Shown in pieces: positions 16,935 to 26,822 of a stretch of 64,000 bases of DNA. A program made the translations under genes and the position numbers. The notes beneath the pieces were generated by a model that was not told where the DNA came from, ran no database searches, and saw only the letters and a program-made list of their open reading frames with translations. Origin of the DNA: Rhodospirillales bacterium (lineage in GTDB: Bacteria > Pseudomonadota > Alphaproteobacteria > Micavibrionales > Micavibrionaceae). The stretch is taken from contig JACKJA010000002.1 of assembly GCA_020638175.1 (NCBI GenBank), positions 1,984,001 to 2,048,000 on the forward strand. Direction: 5' to 3'. Numbering within the stretch: position 1 is the first letter of the stretch; each line of letters starts with the position of its first letter.

Positions 16935-17858
16935 TCACATTCCGGCAATATCAATGACAACTCTGTTGCCCTTCCCGGCAGCCGGCGGAATAGATTGCGC
17001 CCACAAAATTTGCGCTGGACGACGCAGCTGGATCGCCAGCTGGGTTCCTCCCTGCCCATCGGGAATGGCATTATAGGACGCAATCAGCGGTGAATTGGCA
17101 AACTGGCTCTGGGCCGTCGTATTCCAGGCCGCGCCCGGCAATTCAACCATCAGGATTTGCTCGCCGTTATCCAGATCATAGCGAAACGGAACGCTGCCGC
17201 TCGTATCCAGAACAAGCCGGGTTTTATCACCATGCTCGCCAAAACGAACCTGACTGACCGCCATGGCTGATGCCGCCGCAGGCTGGTAAACGGGAACCGG
17301 CGCTACAGGCGGCTGGGCGCTATGCACCGGCGTCGTAACGGGCGTAGGTACGGGTGCCGTCACAGGACTGGTCGAATAATAGGACGGCGCCTGTTGTTGC
17401 ATCCCCTGAGGCGAAACCGCCGGAGGCGGCGGCGGCACATATTCCGGCATCGCCTGCACATCCAGATGCGCATCGTTATACGGCGTCTGGGTGGGCATCC
17501 CCCCGGACGGCTGGTAATTCTGTAAGATAACCTGCAGGTCGCCCTGTATCTGGCTCAAACGGGTCAAAGCCGGCATCATCATACTGATATCGCTGCGCAT
17601 TTGCGCCACTTCACGCTCCAGACTCTCCAGACGGCGCATAGCCACCTCATCCCGTTCCCGAGGCTGATCGCGCTGCACCGGCATCGCTTGCTTGTCAGTC
17701 TCCAGCCATGTTGAATCGGCCGTTTGCATGACCTGCGCCTTGGGTTTTGGCGGCGCTTTGGTAAACTCCTTGCCTGACGGCGGCCAATCTTCCAGCCAGG
17801 AACATCCGCTCAAAAGCGCTACGCACGATACCGTCATGATCATGTATCTGGATTTCAT
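16935..17858 (-). CDS. Lipoprotein with C-terminal AMIN-type domain
   Basis: 307 residues. The lipobox LLSGC is followed by a coiled-coil segment (RRLESLEREVAQMRSDISM), a long Pro/Gln/Ala-rich linker, and a C-terminal beta domain (VRFGEHGDKTRLVLDTSGSVPFRYDLDNGEQILMVEL) resembling AMIN, which localises proteins to peptidoglycan or the secretin complex. A role at the envelope is likely; no partner gene is adjacent. Confidence 0.72.
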   Translation of the reverse strand: MKSRYMIMTVSCVALLSGCSWLEDWPPSGKEFTKAPPKPKAQVMQTADSTWLETDKQAMPVQRDQPRERDEVAMRRLESLEREVAQMRSDISMMMPALTRLSQIQGDLQVILQNYQPSGGMPTQTPYNDAHLDVQAMPEYVPPPPPAVSPQGMQQQAPSYYSTSPVTAPVPTPVTTPVHSAQPPVAPVPVYQPAAASAMAVSQVRFGEHGDKTRLVLDTSGSVPFRYDLDNGEQILMVELPGAAWNTTAQSQFANSPLIASYNAIPDGQGGTQLAIQLRRPAQILWAQSIPPAAGKGNRVVIDIAGM

Positions 17859-18091
17859 TGCCTTACCCTTTGTTCTGCCGAACTTAAAAGAATCGTCATC
17901 CTAAAGGCTAGAAAAGCGTGGCACTTTCCACAAGTTGATAACGGAATTATACCGTCCTTATCCACACATGATCCCACGGATTTCCTTGGTTTTTCATATT
18001 CTGTAAAAACTTTATTAAACTTTTATCTATTACAATAGGGAATAAAGGCAAAAAACTGACACTTAAATCAGGAAAAAGGGGCAATTCGATC

Positions 18092-18667
18092 ATGTATAGC
18101 AGGAAAGAATGGAAGAATAATTTGCTGGGCAGTCTGGAAATTGCCCTTCTCATGCGCAATTTCAGGGACCGGTTTGAAAGCACACCGGAAAACGCCGTTA
18201 AATCCTTTGCCATTCCCGCTATTTTGTTTCCGCTCGCCATGATGGTCGTGTTTGTTTTTCCCAACCCTTATTTTGCCGATGACACGGCCAAAGCCATTTC
18301 ATTTTTATACGCGTTTCGCCTGATGATCTCGTGGGGATTGTTTCTGGGAGCCGTATACTGGATTTCCCGGCACATAGATCGCCGCGAGCATTTTCTCCAG
18401 TTTGTGATTGCTTATAACTGGCTCAGTCTGGCCGCTGCCGTCATGTTTGCCCCGATTGCCTGGCTGGTTGTCAGCGGCGCCTACAGCTATCAGGAAATGT
18501 ACCCGCTGGCCATGTGCGTTGTAATATACACGTATTATTGTACGGCCTTTATCGCCAACGCAACGCTGCGTATTCCTTGGGAGCTGGCAGGTTTTGTAAC
18601 GATGATCTGCTATGCCGTAAACACCCACACACTGGATGTCCTGCACTGGATCGGCAGCATTATTTAA
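18092..18667 (+). CDS. Hypothetical polytopic inner-membrane protein
   Basis: 191 residues with about five predicted membrane helices (for example AIPAILFPLAMMVVFVF, LMISWGLFLGAVYWI, LSLAAAVMFAPIAWLVV). A basic cytosolic N-terminus precedes them. AAAAAGGGG lies upstream of the ATG. It has no recognised family; the fold resembles YIP1-like proteins only loosely. Confidence 0.7.
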   Translation: MYSRKEWKNNLLGSLEIALLMRNFRDRFESTPENAVKSFAIPAILFPLAMMVVFVFPNPYFADDTAKAISFLYAFRLMISWGLFLGAVYWISRHIDRREHFLQFVIAYNWLSLAAAVMFAPIAWLVVSGAYSYQEMYPLAMCVVIYTYYCTAFIANATLRIPWELAGFVTMICYAVNTHTLDVLHWIGSII

Positions 18668-18673
18668 GCAGCA

Positions 18674-19831
18674 TCAATCTTCAAGAAAACGCCTGTAAAG
18701 CGCTTCCGCTTGCCGGGCAACGCCCTCTGCCGACAAATCGCCTTCAACCAGTTTGCGGCTGGCCTGCCCCATGGCAACACAGCGTTCGTAATCCCCCGCC
18801 AGCGCCATAATTTTGTCAGCCAGCGCTACAGCATCATAAGGCGGAACGAGAAAACCGTTTTCCCCATCCGCCACCACTTCGCGGCACCCCGGCGTATCGC
18901 TGGCAATAATCGGCCGGCCACTGGCCGCCGCCTCCAGCAAGGATTTGGGCACCCCCTCCCCGCCATAAGACGCTTGCACCGCCAGATGCGCCTGCGGCCA
19001 GATATCCTCCATGGCGCACGCCCCCTTATAGGTGACACAGGGATTGTCAGCCGCCCAAGCGCGCAAACGCGGCTCATCCCACGATCCGGGGTTCGCCGGG
19101 TCCGGTCGCCCACAAAGCCATAACTTCACCTGCGGCGCTTTGTCTTTCAGTATTGCAAAAGCCGCCTGCATCGTCGGCAACCCCTTGATATCAATCATCC
19201 GGCCGGCATAAACACAGATAAAATCCGGTTCAGGCCGCCGCCACGGATGAAAAGGAAAAACTTCAAGATCAACGCCCGACCCACGAATCACAACACTGTT
19301 TTCCGGTGCGGCAAGCCCCAAAGCAATCAAAGCCTCACGGTCATCGACATTTTGGAACAACGTAAGGCTGCCCCGCCGCCGCAATAAAAAACGAAACGGT
19401 CCGTACAACGCCAGCCGTAAAAAACGCGCAAGCACCGTTTGCGCCGTGAACAAAAACCCCAGACCGGCAAACGCATTAACGACCCGCGGCCCCCCCGACA
19501 ACCAGGCCGCCACAGCCCCGTACAACACCGGTTTCATGGCAATGTGATGAACCACATCCGGCTTTTCTTCCCGGTAAATATCTTTCAAACGTGCAATATG
19601 CCCCAGCGCCTTAAACGGATTGAGACTCCGCCGCTCAAACGAAAAAGGAATAACCCGCACACCGGCAGATTCAATAGCGGCCTGATGCTTGTTAACATGC
19701 GTGACAACCGCCACATCAAATCCGGCCCGCTGCGCCGCACGCACCATCGGTAAACGGTGAGAATAGAAATACCAGTCCTCGGTGACGACGAAAAGCAGCT
19801 TCGGCCTGATAGAAACCTTATCCATGTCCAT
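18674..19831 (-). CDS. Group 4 glycosyltransferase
   Basis: 385 residues of GT-B fold. The N-terminal acceptor domain starts KLLFVVTEDWYFYSHRLP; the nucleotide-sugar-binding C-terminal domain shows VYAGRMIDIKGLPT and EGVPKSLLEAAASGRPIIASD, the E-x7-E signature. It most likely adds a sugar to the lipid-linked product of the upstream transferase. The start ATG (19831) overlaps the end of that gene by 14 bases, so the two are translationally coupled. Confidence 0.87.
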   Translation of the reverse strand: MDMDKVSIRPKLLFVVTEDWYFYSHRLPMVRAAQRAGFDVAVVTHVNKHQAAIESAGVRVIPFSFERRSLNPFKALGHIARLKDIYREEKPDVVHHIAMKPVLYGAVAAWLSGGPRVVNAFAGLGFLFTAQTVLARFLRLALYGPFRFLLRRRGSLTLFQNVDDREALIALGLAAPENSVVIRGSGVDLEVFPFHPWRRPEPDFICVYAGRMIDIKGLPTMQAAFAILKDKAPQVKLWLCGRPDPANPGSWDEPRLRAWAADNPCVTYKGACAMEDIWPQAHLAVQASYGGEGVPKSLLEAAASGRPIIASDTPGCREVVADGENGFLVPPYDAVALADKIMALAGDYERCVAMGQASRKLVEGDLSAEGVARQAEALYRRFLED

Positions 19832-20930
19832 GGCCGGCCTCTTTGCCTCCGCCCCTGAAAAAACGGATGATCCGCTGGATACGGTGCGGCTGGCGCGATA
19901 AAAACATATGAACAAACAGCAAAACGATCCATGTATAGGTCAGGAACGGCAGGGGTACCCCCAGACGCGTTCCCAAAACCCCGATCAGGCCGGTAATAAA
20001 CGCCAAAATCAGGATAACCGCCGTAGAATGGGCCATTTCCACCCCTTCATTGATAAAATGGTGATGGAAATGATGGTGATCGGCGTCAAATGGATGCCGT
20101 CCCTCCCCCATCCGGCGGGCAAACTGGGCGCACGTATCAAAAATCGGCAGCGCCAGAACCCACGCGACAGCAATAGGTTCAATAATTTCCCCGTGGCCAA
20201 AACGGGCCAGATGAATGCTGAACCACGCCAGCGCCGCCCCCAGAGCCAGAGATCCAGCATCCCCCAGAAACACAGAAGCCCGCTTGCGAAAGGGATGACG
20301 CAGATTGTAAACCAGAAAACCGGACAAACACCCCATCAGCACCAATATCGGCGCCAAAAAACCGGTTTCGCCGGACAAAACGCAGCCAACCGCCAACCAG
20401 AACATAACAATAAGCCCCTTGCCGCCTGCCAGCCCGTCCAGCCCGTCCATCAGATTAACGGCATTAATCAGAAGAACCGTCGCAATAATCGCAAACGGCA
20501 CGGTCATAAAGCCCAGCCAGACCTCGCCAAACCCAAACATGTTACCCAGCCCGGCTACAGACGCCTGCCCCGGCACGACAATCAGAAATGCCGCCACAAA
20601 CTGGACCATAAATTTGGTCCAGGCAGGCACCCCGAAACGATCGTCCAGCGCCCCTGTCGCCAGCAAGATAACAATGGCCATGCACAAAGCAGAAAAGCCG
20701 GGAAACGCACTCCCCGCCAGCGCCGCCATAATGACAAACACCGGGAACAGCACAAGCCCGCCGACCGGCGGAACGGGTTGTTCATGCTTTTTGCGGCCGC
20801 CCGGCACATCAATAAAACCGGTAACCTTTGCCATACGCATGGCAAGCGGCATAATCACAACCACCAGAATAAAGGCCAAAGCCGGATAAAAAAACAAATC
20901 CTGCATCACATTTGTCATCAACGGAGACAC
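19818..20930 (-). CDS. Undecaprenyl-phosphate sugar-1-phosphate transferase (WecA/MraY family)
   Basis: Polytopic membrane enzyme of 370 residues that loads a sugar phosphate onto undecaprenyl phosphate to begin glycan synthesis. Motifs: GGLVLFP, the ATGALDDRFG aspartates, NAVNLMDGLDGLAGG, VFLGDAGSLALG and the His-rich ADHHHFHHHF loop. The start codon is GTG at 20930 with no clear ribosome site; in-frame ATGs at 20918 and 20906 are alternatives. It pairs with the group 4 transferase downstream. Confidence 0.92.
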   Translation of the reverse strand: MSPLMTNVMQDLFFYPALAFILVVVIMPLAMRMAKVTGFIDVPGGRKKHEQPVPPVGGLVLFPVFVIMAALAGSAFPGFSALCMAIVILLATGALDDRFGVPAWTKFMVQFVAAFLIVVPGQASVAGLGNMFGFGEVWLGFMTVPFAIIATVLLINAVNLMDGLDGLAGGKGLIVMFWLAVGCVLSGETGFLAPILVLMGCLSGFLVYNLRHPFRKRASVFLGDAGSLALGAALAWFSIHLARFGHGEIIEPIAVAWVLALPIFDTCAQFARRMGEGRHPFDADHHHFHHHFINEGVEMAHSTAVILILAFITGLIGVLGTRLGVPLPFLTYTWIVLLFVHMFLSRQPHRIQRIIRFFRGGGKEAGHGHG

Positions 20931-21046
20931 ATGGCAACCCCGTTTGCCTAACCCTTGTTTTGTTTATCTCACAAGCCACCAATAAAAGCATAAATGCCCC
21001 GGCGATAAAAGAACAACCAATCCGGAAACTTGTGATATCCCGATAA

Positions 21047-21070
21047 AAAAGCAGCCCGCAGGCTGCTTTT
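21047..21070 (-). terminator. Rho-independent terminator after the first Flp pilin gene
   Basis: A perfect 10-base-pair stem (21047-21056 with 21061-21070) and 4-base loop. On the minus strand it ends in a T run. It lies 27 bases beyond the Flp stop. Confidence 0.8.
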
Positions 21071-21097
21071 CTTCACACACACAAAATGCCCCTCGTC

Positions 21098-21301
21098 CTA
21101 CCCTCTTGCGCCGTTCATCCGGTCTTCCAAAGCCCCCGACATAATATCGCCAAAAACATGATTCATATTGTCACCAAAAAGAGTTGTACCACCAATAATA
21201 GCAACCCCAAGAAAAGCCGCGAGCACAGAATATTCAATAATCATAGCCCCATCACTGGCCGCCATAAATTGATAAAATTTCTTTTTTATCTGTTCCACCA
21301 C
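21098..21301 (-). CDS. Flp-type IVb pilin
   Basis: 67 residues. The start codon is GTG with AAGGGA ahead of it. The sequence MAASDGAMIIEYSVLAAFLGVAII shows the Flp prepilin pattern: short basic leader, G-A then conserved E and Y (IEYS), and a hydrophobic stretch. Flp pilins form tight-adherence fibres, but no tad genes are in the window. Strong promoter-like boxes lie upstream, and a terminator follows, so it is likely transcribed alone. Confidence 0.85.
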   Translation of the reverse strand: MVEQIKKKFYQFMAASDGAMIIEYSVLAAFLGVAIIGGTTLFGDNMNHVFGDIMSGALEDRMNGARG

Positions 21302-21338
21302 GTTATCCCTTCACTTTGTTTCCTCACCCTATAATTCC

Positions 21339-21369
21339 ATTATAGCATGATTATGAAAACTTATGTCAA
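21339..21369 (-). promoter_or_regulatory. Predicted promoter of the Flp pilin gene
   Basis: On the minus strand, TTGACA (21364-21369) and TATAAT (21339-21344) are both perfect consensus boxes with a 19-base spacer. They lie about 40 bases before the GTG start. Confidence 0.55.
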
Positions 21370-21481
21370 ATTTACATAAAATTTTATATAAATTGTTTAG
21401 GAAAAAATGCACCCACCCGGCACAACAAAATGAACGATCTTCCTTCTAAATCAAAGACAAGGGGAACAGTTCAGAAAAGTG

Positions 21482-21664
21482 TCAGATATCAGCCGCCGCG
21501 GTATTCAGGGCTGAATCTGCCGAACTAAACAGAAAAGCAACGGAATCGCCCATGACCAAAATAGCGGCCACAATAGCCAGCGCAATCCCGGCAGCAATCA
21601 GCGCATACTCCAATGCTGTCGCCCCACACCGGTCAAAAAGCCAGCTTCTCAGAATTTTTTGCAT
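21482..21664 (-). CDS. Second Flp-type IVb pilin
   Basis: 60 residues from the ATG at 21664, chosen because AAGAG lies 9 bases upstream. The pattern CGATALEYALIAAGIALAIVAAI is the Flp prepilin cleavage region (G, then A-T-A-L-E-Y) and hydrophobic helix. It differs in sequence from the neighbouring Flp protein, so the two are not a recent duplication. Confidence 0.83.
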   Translation of the reverse strand: MQKILRSWLFDRCGATALEYALIAAGIALAIVAAILVMGDSVAFLFSSADSALNTAAADI

Positions 21665-21728
21665 CATAAACATCTCTTGTAAAAACGTCCCGGAACCGGG
21701 TTTATCCGGCCATTATAACATAAATACA

Positions 21729-23561
21729 TCAAACCTGTACCATTGTCTTGCGGTGCCGCCGGATTAAAAAACGGGCGGGTGATAACGCGGCAATCGTCGC
21801 CCGCGATAAGCTACTGGGCCGCCCGGCCAGATCGTCCGCCAAAAAGACCGCGCCGGCCAGCGTGCTGATAACACCGTGAGACCCATGCCCGGTACTCAGA
21901 TAAAGATGAGGAAAAACAGCGCCGCCTGTGCCATCGCCATCAACGGCATCCGGCACTGCGCCAATCAAGGGAAAACGATCCTGCGACGCCGTCCGCAAAC
22001 CGGCTCTCTGGCCGACAATATTGGCTCCTTCAATCAACCGCGGCGCATATTTCGTCAGCTTATCAAGATTATCCCGGTCATCCTCATCCAGCGGATCGGT
22101 ATGATCGAGCCATTTCTGGAATGTTGAGCCGATAACGTGAATCCCCTGCCGAGCCGGGGTTATATAGCCGCCGTAGCACAGGTTACACCGCAGCCCCCCG
22201 GTTTCCGGTTGCTCTTCGATCCACGTCACCTGCCCGCGCACCGTTTGCACCGGCAACCACGATGTTTCATCAAAAGCCTTGACGGCCGCGCCACAGGCCA
22301 GAATAACCACGTCAAAATCCTCACCGTTCACTTGCCAGCCCTGCCCCGTCTGCACCAGCGACGATACAGGCGTGCTTAGCCGAATATCGGCTCCGGCCGC
22401 ATATGCATGACACAACGCCGCCGGATTAACCGTACCGCCCCCCGGCAACCAGAGCGCCTCATGATCCAAAGGCACACCAGCCAAATCCGAAGCCTCGGAA
22501 GCCTTTACAATCCGGGCCGCCTCTGCGGGCCATCCATCCGGCCCGGTCAACGCCTCAAAACGCCGGCGCTTCTCATCATCCGCAATGAAGTGCAAGGAAC
22601 CGCATGGGTTAAACTCAACGGCATCCGGCATATCACGCAGCACCCGCCCGGCCAGCGCAAAAGCCGACGTATAAAAATCAGACTCGGCGCTTCGCCGCGC
22701 ATAAAAACGCGGATTGAGCATACCAATCCGGTTTCCCGACGCCCCGGCGGCCAAATCCGAAGACGCTTCAAAAATGGTTGAAGCCTTGCCGTAACGCCCT
22801 AAAACATAGGCACAGGCCGTCCCGGCCAGCCCGCCACCAACAATAGCGATACGGTTCAAATCGTTTTTTATATTTTTAGCGACGGGGTTTTCCGCATAAC
22901 GTCCGACAACCATATCGCGTTTATGGCCGAAACCCTTGGTTTTATGAACGTCAAACCCGGCCTCCGCCAGTCCCCGGCGAACAAACCCCGCCGCCGTAAA
23001 GGTTGCCAGTGTCGCCCCCGGCGCACTCAGCCGTGCCATGCCTCGAAACACCGTTTCCGTCCACATATCCGGATTTTTGGCCGGCGTAAACCCGTCCAGA
23101 AACCACGCATCGACCCCGCCCGGCACAACCAGCGTCGGCAAGGCCTCGTTGACATCATCAAACACCAGCGTCAAAGACACGCGCGCGCTCAGGTCAATCC
23201 GGTGCCCCCCCCGCAGACACGGCGGATACAGGCTTAAAAAACGCGCCAGCCGCCCGCCAAACAGATCGGCCCAATGCGCCAGCGCCCCCGAAATTGTCTC
23301 TGCCTCCAGCGGATATTTTTCAAAGGAAATAAAATCAAGCCGCTGACCCGGCGAGGCTGTTTCCTCGAACACTTGCCATGCCACCAGAAAATTCAGCCCC
23401 GTCCCGAACCCGGTTTCGGCAATCGTAAAACACGGCCGTCCAGCCCAGGCATCCGGCAACCCGTTCCCGGCCATAAAAACATGCCGCGTTTCATCCAGCC
23501 CGCCCGCCCGCGAGAAGTAAACGTCATCAAACCGGTCGCTATAGAGGGTATCTTGCGTCAT
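21729..23561 (-). CDS. mnmC: Bifunctional tRNA U34 modification enzyme MnmC
   Basis: 610 residues. The N-terminal methyltransferase half has AETGFGTGLNFL and the catalytic DAWFLDGFTPAKNPDMW; the C-terminal FAD half has IVGGGLAGTACAYVLGRYG and ends in the RTASQDRFPLIG region. The oxidase removes carboxymethyl from cmnm5(s2)U and the methyltransferase makes mnm5(s2)U in the wobble position. AAGGTGAAA precedes the ATG at 23561; the frame to 23744 is a longer shadow. It is divergent from the exported protein gene. Confidence 0.95.
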   Translation of the reverse strand: MTQDTLYSDRFDDVYFSRAGGLDETRHVFMAGNGLPDAWAGRPCFTIAETGFGTGLNFLVAWQVFEETASPGQRLDFISFEKYPLEAETISGALAHWADLFGGRLARFLSLYPPCLRGGHRIDLSARVSLTLVFDDVNEALPTLVVPGGVDAWFLDGFTPAKNPDMWTETVFRGMARLSAPGATLATFTAAGFVRRGLAEAGFDVHKTKGFGHKRDMVVGRYAENPVAKNIKNDLNRIAIVGGGLAGTACAYVLGRYGKASTIFEASSDLAAGASGNRIGMLNPRFYARRSAESDFYTSAFALAGRVLRDMPDAVEFNPCGSLHFIADDEKRRRFEALTGPDGWPAEAARIVKASEASDLAGVPLDHEALWLPGGGTVNPAALCHAYAAGADIRLSTPVSSLVQTGQGWQVNGEDFDVVILACGAAVKAFDETSWLPVQTVRGQVTWIEEQPETGGLRCNLCYGGYITPARQGIHVIGSTFQKWLDHTDPLDEDDRDNLDKLTKYAPRLIEGANIVGQRAGLRTASQDRFPLIGAVPDAVDGDGTGGAVFPHLYLSTGHGSHGVISTLAGAVFLADDLAGRPSSLSRATIAALSPARFLIRRHRKTMVQV

Positions 23562-23650
23562 TTTCACCTTTGCCCCTTGACCCCGTCTTTTATCCCGGCC
23601 ACATTCACTGTGGCAAATGTAAATTGCAAGAAACAAGGAGTTTTCCATCC

Positions 23651-24445
23651 ATGCGCCCGGTGCTTTTGACCCTGACAATGATCCTGACCCTAAGCTTGCT
23701 GCCGCACACCGCGATGGCCGGCAAGTATTTCGAAGAATTCTCAACGGATATTTCCATCGCCGTTAAATCGAAAGATGCCAAATTCATCGGCACTGCCATG
23801 GGCGGCGCTCACGTCATGGTCATCGACAAGCTCACAGGCGATATTCTAGCCGAAGGCATCACCCACGGCGGCACGGGGAATACGGCGAAAATCATGGCGC
23901 CCAGCCTGGCCCGCGATGCCGTTCTGGTTGACGACGATACCGCCAAATTTGAATTCTCTCTCGATATCCTGAAACCGACGCCGGTAACGATTACCGCTAC
24001 AGCGCCGCTGGCCCAGCCGCAAAGCACAGTCAAAGCCAGCATTGATTACGTTCTTTTGCCCGGCAAAGACTATACCGCAGGCAATGGCATCATGCTGGAA
24101 CTGCCCGGCATGGCCGTCGATATCCTGAACCCGTCAGCGGGCACGGCCGTCCGTTTCTCAAAAGACATATCCGTTCCCCTGACCGCCAACATCGTCAAAT
24201 TATGCGGCTGCCATGTAGCCGATGGTTCGCCCTGGCCCATCGACCGTTACGATATCGAAGCCTACGTGTATAACGGTACGATCCTGATCGGGGTTTTCCC
24301 CTTGGAAAAAATGGACATTGCCAGCCGTTTCGCAACCAATTTGAAATTCCAGGAAGCCGGAACCTATCAGGTCATCGTCACGGCATTCGACAAGAAAACA
24401 ATGGAAGCCGGTATGGACCGTACAACGATCACCCTGACCGAATAA
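23651..24445 (+). CDS. Hypothetical exported protein
   Basis: 264 residues. A signal peptide MRPVLLTLTMILTLSLLPHTAMAG is visible, and AAGGAG lies upstream. The mature part is beta-rich, with a repeated domain feel (VTITATAPLAQPQS, VIVTAFDKKTMEAGMDRTTITL). No family is recognised. The next gene (M3 peptidase) starts 19 bases later, so the two may be cotranscribed. Confidence 0.75.
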   Translation: MRPVLLTLTMILTLSLLPHTAMAGKYFEEFSTDISIAVKSKDAKFIGTAMGGAHVMVIDKLTGDILAEGITHGGTGNTAKIMAPSLARDAVLVDDDTAKFEFSLDILKPTPVTITATAPLAQPQSTVKASIDYVLLPGKDYTAGNGIMLELPGMAVDILNPSAGTAVRFSKDISVPLTANIVKLCGCHVADGSPWPIDRYDIEAYVYNGTILIGVFPLEKMDIASRFATNLKFQEAGTYQVIVTAFDKKTMEAGMDRTTITLTE

Positions 24446-24464
24446 GCAGAAAGAGGCCCACCAT

Positions 24465-26510
24465 ATGACGACCAATCCGCTACTGGAAGCCTCAACGCTT
24501 CCCAATCATGCCCCGCCCTTTAACCGGATCAAACCGGACCATTACATGCCTGCGCTGGAAAAAGCCATTGAAGAAGCCCGCGCGAATATCGCGGCGATCA
24601 AAGCCAACCCCGCGGCCCCGGATTTTGAAAATACGATTGTCGCCTTGGAAACTGCCGCGGAAACACTGGGAATTGTAACATCCATCTTCTATAACCAGCT
24701 CTCCGCTGCCGGAAACGATCAGTTACAGGCACTAGCCGAACAAATAGGCCCGGTCAGCGCCAATTTTTCCGCTGACATCTCACACGACCCTGATCTGTTC
24801 GCCCGGATCAAGGCCGTTCACGACCAGGGAACCGATGGCCTGACATCGGAACAAGCCATGTTGCTGGATGACACCTACAAGGGATTCGTCCGTAGCGGCG
24901 CGCTTCTGGACGAAAAAAAGAAACAACGCCTGCGCGAAATCAATGAACGCGCTTCGGTCCTCAGCCCGCAATTCTCGAACAATGTCACCAAGTCAGCCGA
25001 AAGCTTTGAACTGGTTATCGAAGACAAAGCCGACCTTTCCGGCCTGCCGGACAGCGCCATAGACAGCGCCGCCCACGCTGCCGAAGAGAAAGGCTACAAG
25101 GGAAAATGGCTGTTTACACTGGATATCCCGTCTTACGCCCCGTTCATGCAGTTCGCCGATAACCGTGCCTTGCGGGAAACCATTTGGCGCGCTTTTTCCA
25201 GCCGCGCCTATGGCGGGGAATTCGATAATTGTGAGACACTGCTGGAAATTGTTCGCCTGCGCCACGAACGCGCACACTTGCTGGGCTATAAAACCCATGC
25301 CCATTTCGTGCTGGAAAGACGCATGGCAGAGACCCCGGAAACCGTGTTTGATTTTCTGGGCACTATGCAAACAACTTATAAACCAGCCGCGCAGAAAGAT
25401 CTGGAACACCTCAAAGCTTTTGCCGCCAAACAAGGGCTGGAAGACGATCTCAAACCTTGGGACGTAGGCTATTATAGCGAAAAACTCAAACATTCCCTGT
25501 TCGATTTTTCAGACGAAGATTTGCGCCCCTATTTCCCGTTAACGCAGGTTCTGGACGGCGTGTTTGAGCATTTCAGCGCCCTGTTCCACCTGCGTTTCAA
25601 GCCCTCGGACGCCTATTCTGTGTGGCATCAAGATGTTAAGGCCTTTGATGTTTACGACCTGACGGACGACAGCTTTCTGGGCACGCTCTATGCCGATTTT
25701 CACCCGCGCACCGGCAAACGCTCCGGCGCCTGGAAAACATCCTACCGCGATCAGGGACTGTTCCATGGCAAGATCGAACGGCCCGTCGTAGCGATCGTCT
25801 GCAACTTCACCAAGCCGACCAAAGACAAACCTTCGCTGCTGACCCACGACGAAGTCCTGACCCTGTTTCATGAAATGGGCCACGCGATGCATGCGCTTCT
25901 GGCGCGCGGCACCTACCCGTCCCAGACCGGGACCAACGTGCTGTGGGACTTTGTCGAGCTCCCCTCGCAGGTGCAGGAAAACTGGGCCTACGAGAAAGAA
26001 ACGCTCGACCGGTTTGCCCGGCATTACAAAACCGGCGAAGCAATTCCGGCTGAACTGATCCGCAAGTTACAGGATGCCAAGAACTTCATGGCCGGCTGGG
26101 GAGGACTGCGCCAGAGCGCGTTTGGCATCCTCGACATGGCATGGCACACCCAGGAAAACCCGTCGAGCATTACCGATGTCGCGGCCTTTGAAGATGCGGA
26201 ACTGGCGGATATATCCTTGTTCCCGCGGCTGGCCGGACCGGTTTCCACCTCTTTCAGTCACGTCTTTGCGGGCGGTTACGCTGCCGGTTATTACAGCTAT
26301 AAATGGGCAGAAGTTCTGGATGCCGATACGTTCGAGCTGTTTCAGGAACGCGGCCTTTACGACCGCCCGACGGCGGAAAGCTACAAAAACGAAATCCTGG
26401 CCAAGGGCGGATCGGAACATCCGCGTATCCTATACCGGCGCTTCCGGGGCCGCGATGCCGATCCCAATGCCCTGCTCCGCCGCGAAGGCCTGCTTTCGGA
26501 CGCCGCCTGA
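24465..26510 (+). CDS. prlC: M3 family oligopeptidase (PrlC/OpdA type)
   Basis: 681 residues, thimet-type zinc metallopeptidase that degrades short peptides, including cleaved signal peptides, in the cytosol. The zinc site is HEMGHAMHALL, with the downstream Glu in FVELPSQVQENWAYE. Other matches to E. coli PrlC are DIPSYAPFMQF, KPWDVGYYSEKLK and AGGYAAGYYSYKWAEVLDAD. AGAAAGAGG lies upstream of the ATG. No signal peptide, which agrees with a cytosolic enzyme; Dcp is the alternative name for this subfamily. Confidence 0.93.
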   Translation: MTTNPLLEASTLPNHAPPFNRIKPDHYMPALEKAIEEARANIAAIKANPAAPDFENTIVALETAAETLGIVTSIFYNQLSAAGNDQLQALAEQIGPVSANFSADISHDPDLFARIKAVHDQGTDGLTSEQAMLLDDTYKGFVRSGALLDEKKKQRLREINERASVLSPQFSNNVTKSAESFELVIEDKADLSGLPDSAIDSAAHAAEEKGYKGKWLFTLDIPSYAPFMQFADNRALRETIWRAFSSRAYGGEFDNCETLLEIVRLRHERAHLLGYKTHAHFVLERRMAETPETVFDFLGTMQTTYKPAAQKDLEHLKAFAAKQGLEDDLKPWDVGYYSEKLKHSLFDFSDEDLRPYFPLTQVLDGVFEHFSALFHLRFKPSDAYSVWHQDVKAFDVYDLTDDSFLGTLYADFHPRTGKRSGAWKTSYRDQGLFHGKIERPVVAIVCNFTKPTKDKPSLLTHDEVLTLFHEMGHAMHALLARGTYPSQTGTNVLWDFVELPSQVQENWAYEKETLDRFARHYKTGEAIPAELIRKLQDAKNFMAGWGGLRQSAFGILDMAWHTQENPSSITDVAAFEDAELADISLFPRLAGPVSTSFSHVFAGGYAAGYYSYKWAEVLDADTFELFQERGLYDRPTAESYKNEILAKGGSEHPRILYRRFRGRDADPNALLRREGLLSDAA

Positions 26511-26543
26511 GATCAATTATTGTAAAAGGCCGCACACGGAAAA

Positions 26544-26576
26544 AAACCTCCCCTGACGCAAGGCCGGAGGAGGTTT
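26544..26576 (+). terminator. Hairpin after the M3 peptidase gene
   Basis: An 8-base-pair stem (26544-26551 with 26569-26576) with a 17-base loop that contains more GC pairing. A short T-rich tail follows on the plus strand. Position after the gene stop supports a terminator. Confidence 0.5.
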
Positions 26577-26822
26577 CAGTTTTGTGTGTGGGGTTTTGGA
26601 AACCGTTGCTTTTCCGCACAGAGCTTGGGGGAGAGCTTGATAGCCCCGGCGAAGACCTTATTAAGAGTCACCAGCAACTTATAAATTTCCAAAGTTAAAG
26701 TTCTTTTTTCACAAAGCAATGAATATGTCAAGATAAATTTTTTATGAAAAAAGACTTGCATTTTTTGTTGGCTTATGTCTTGTATATGCGCTACAAACTT
26801 CACAAATCATAAAGTTGAGTTA

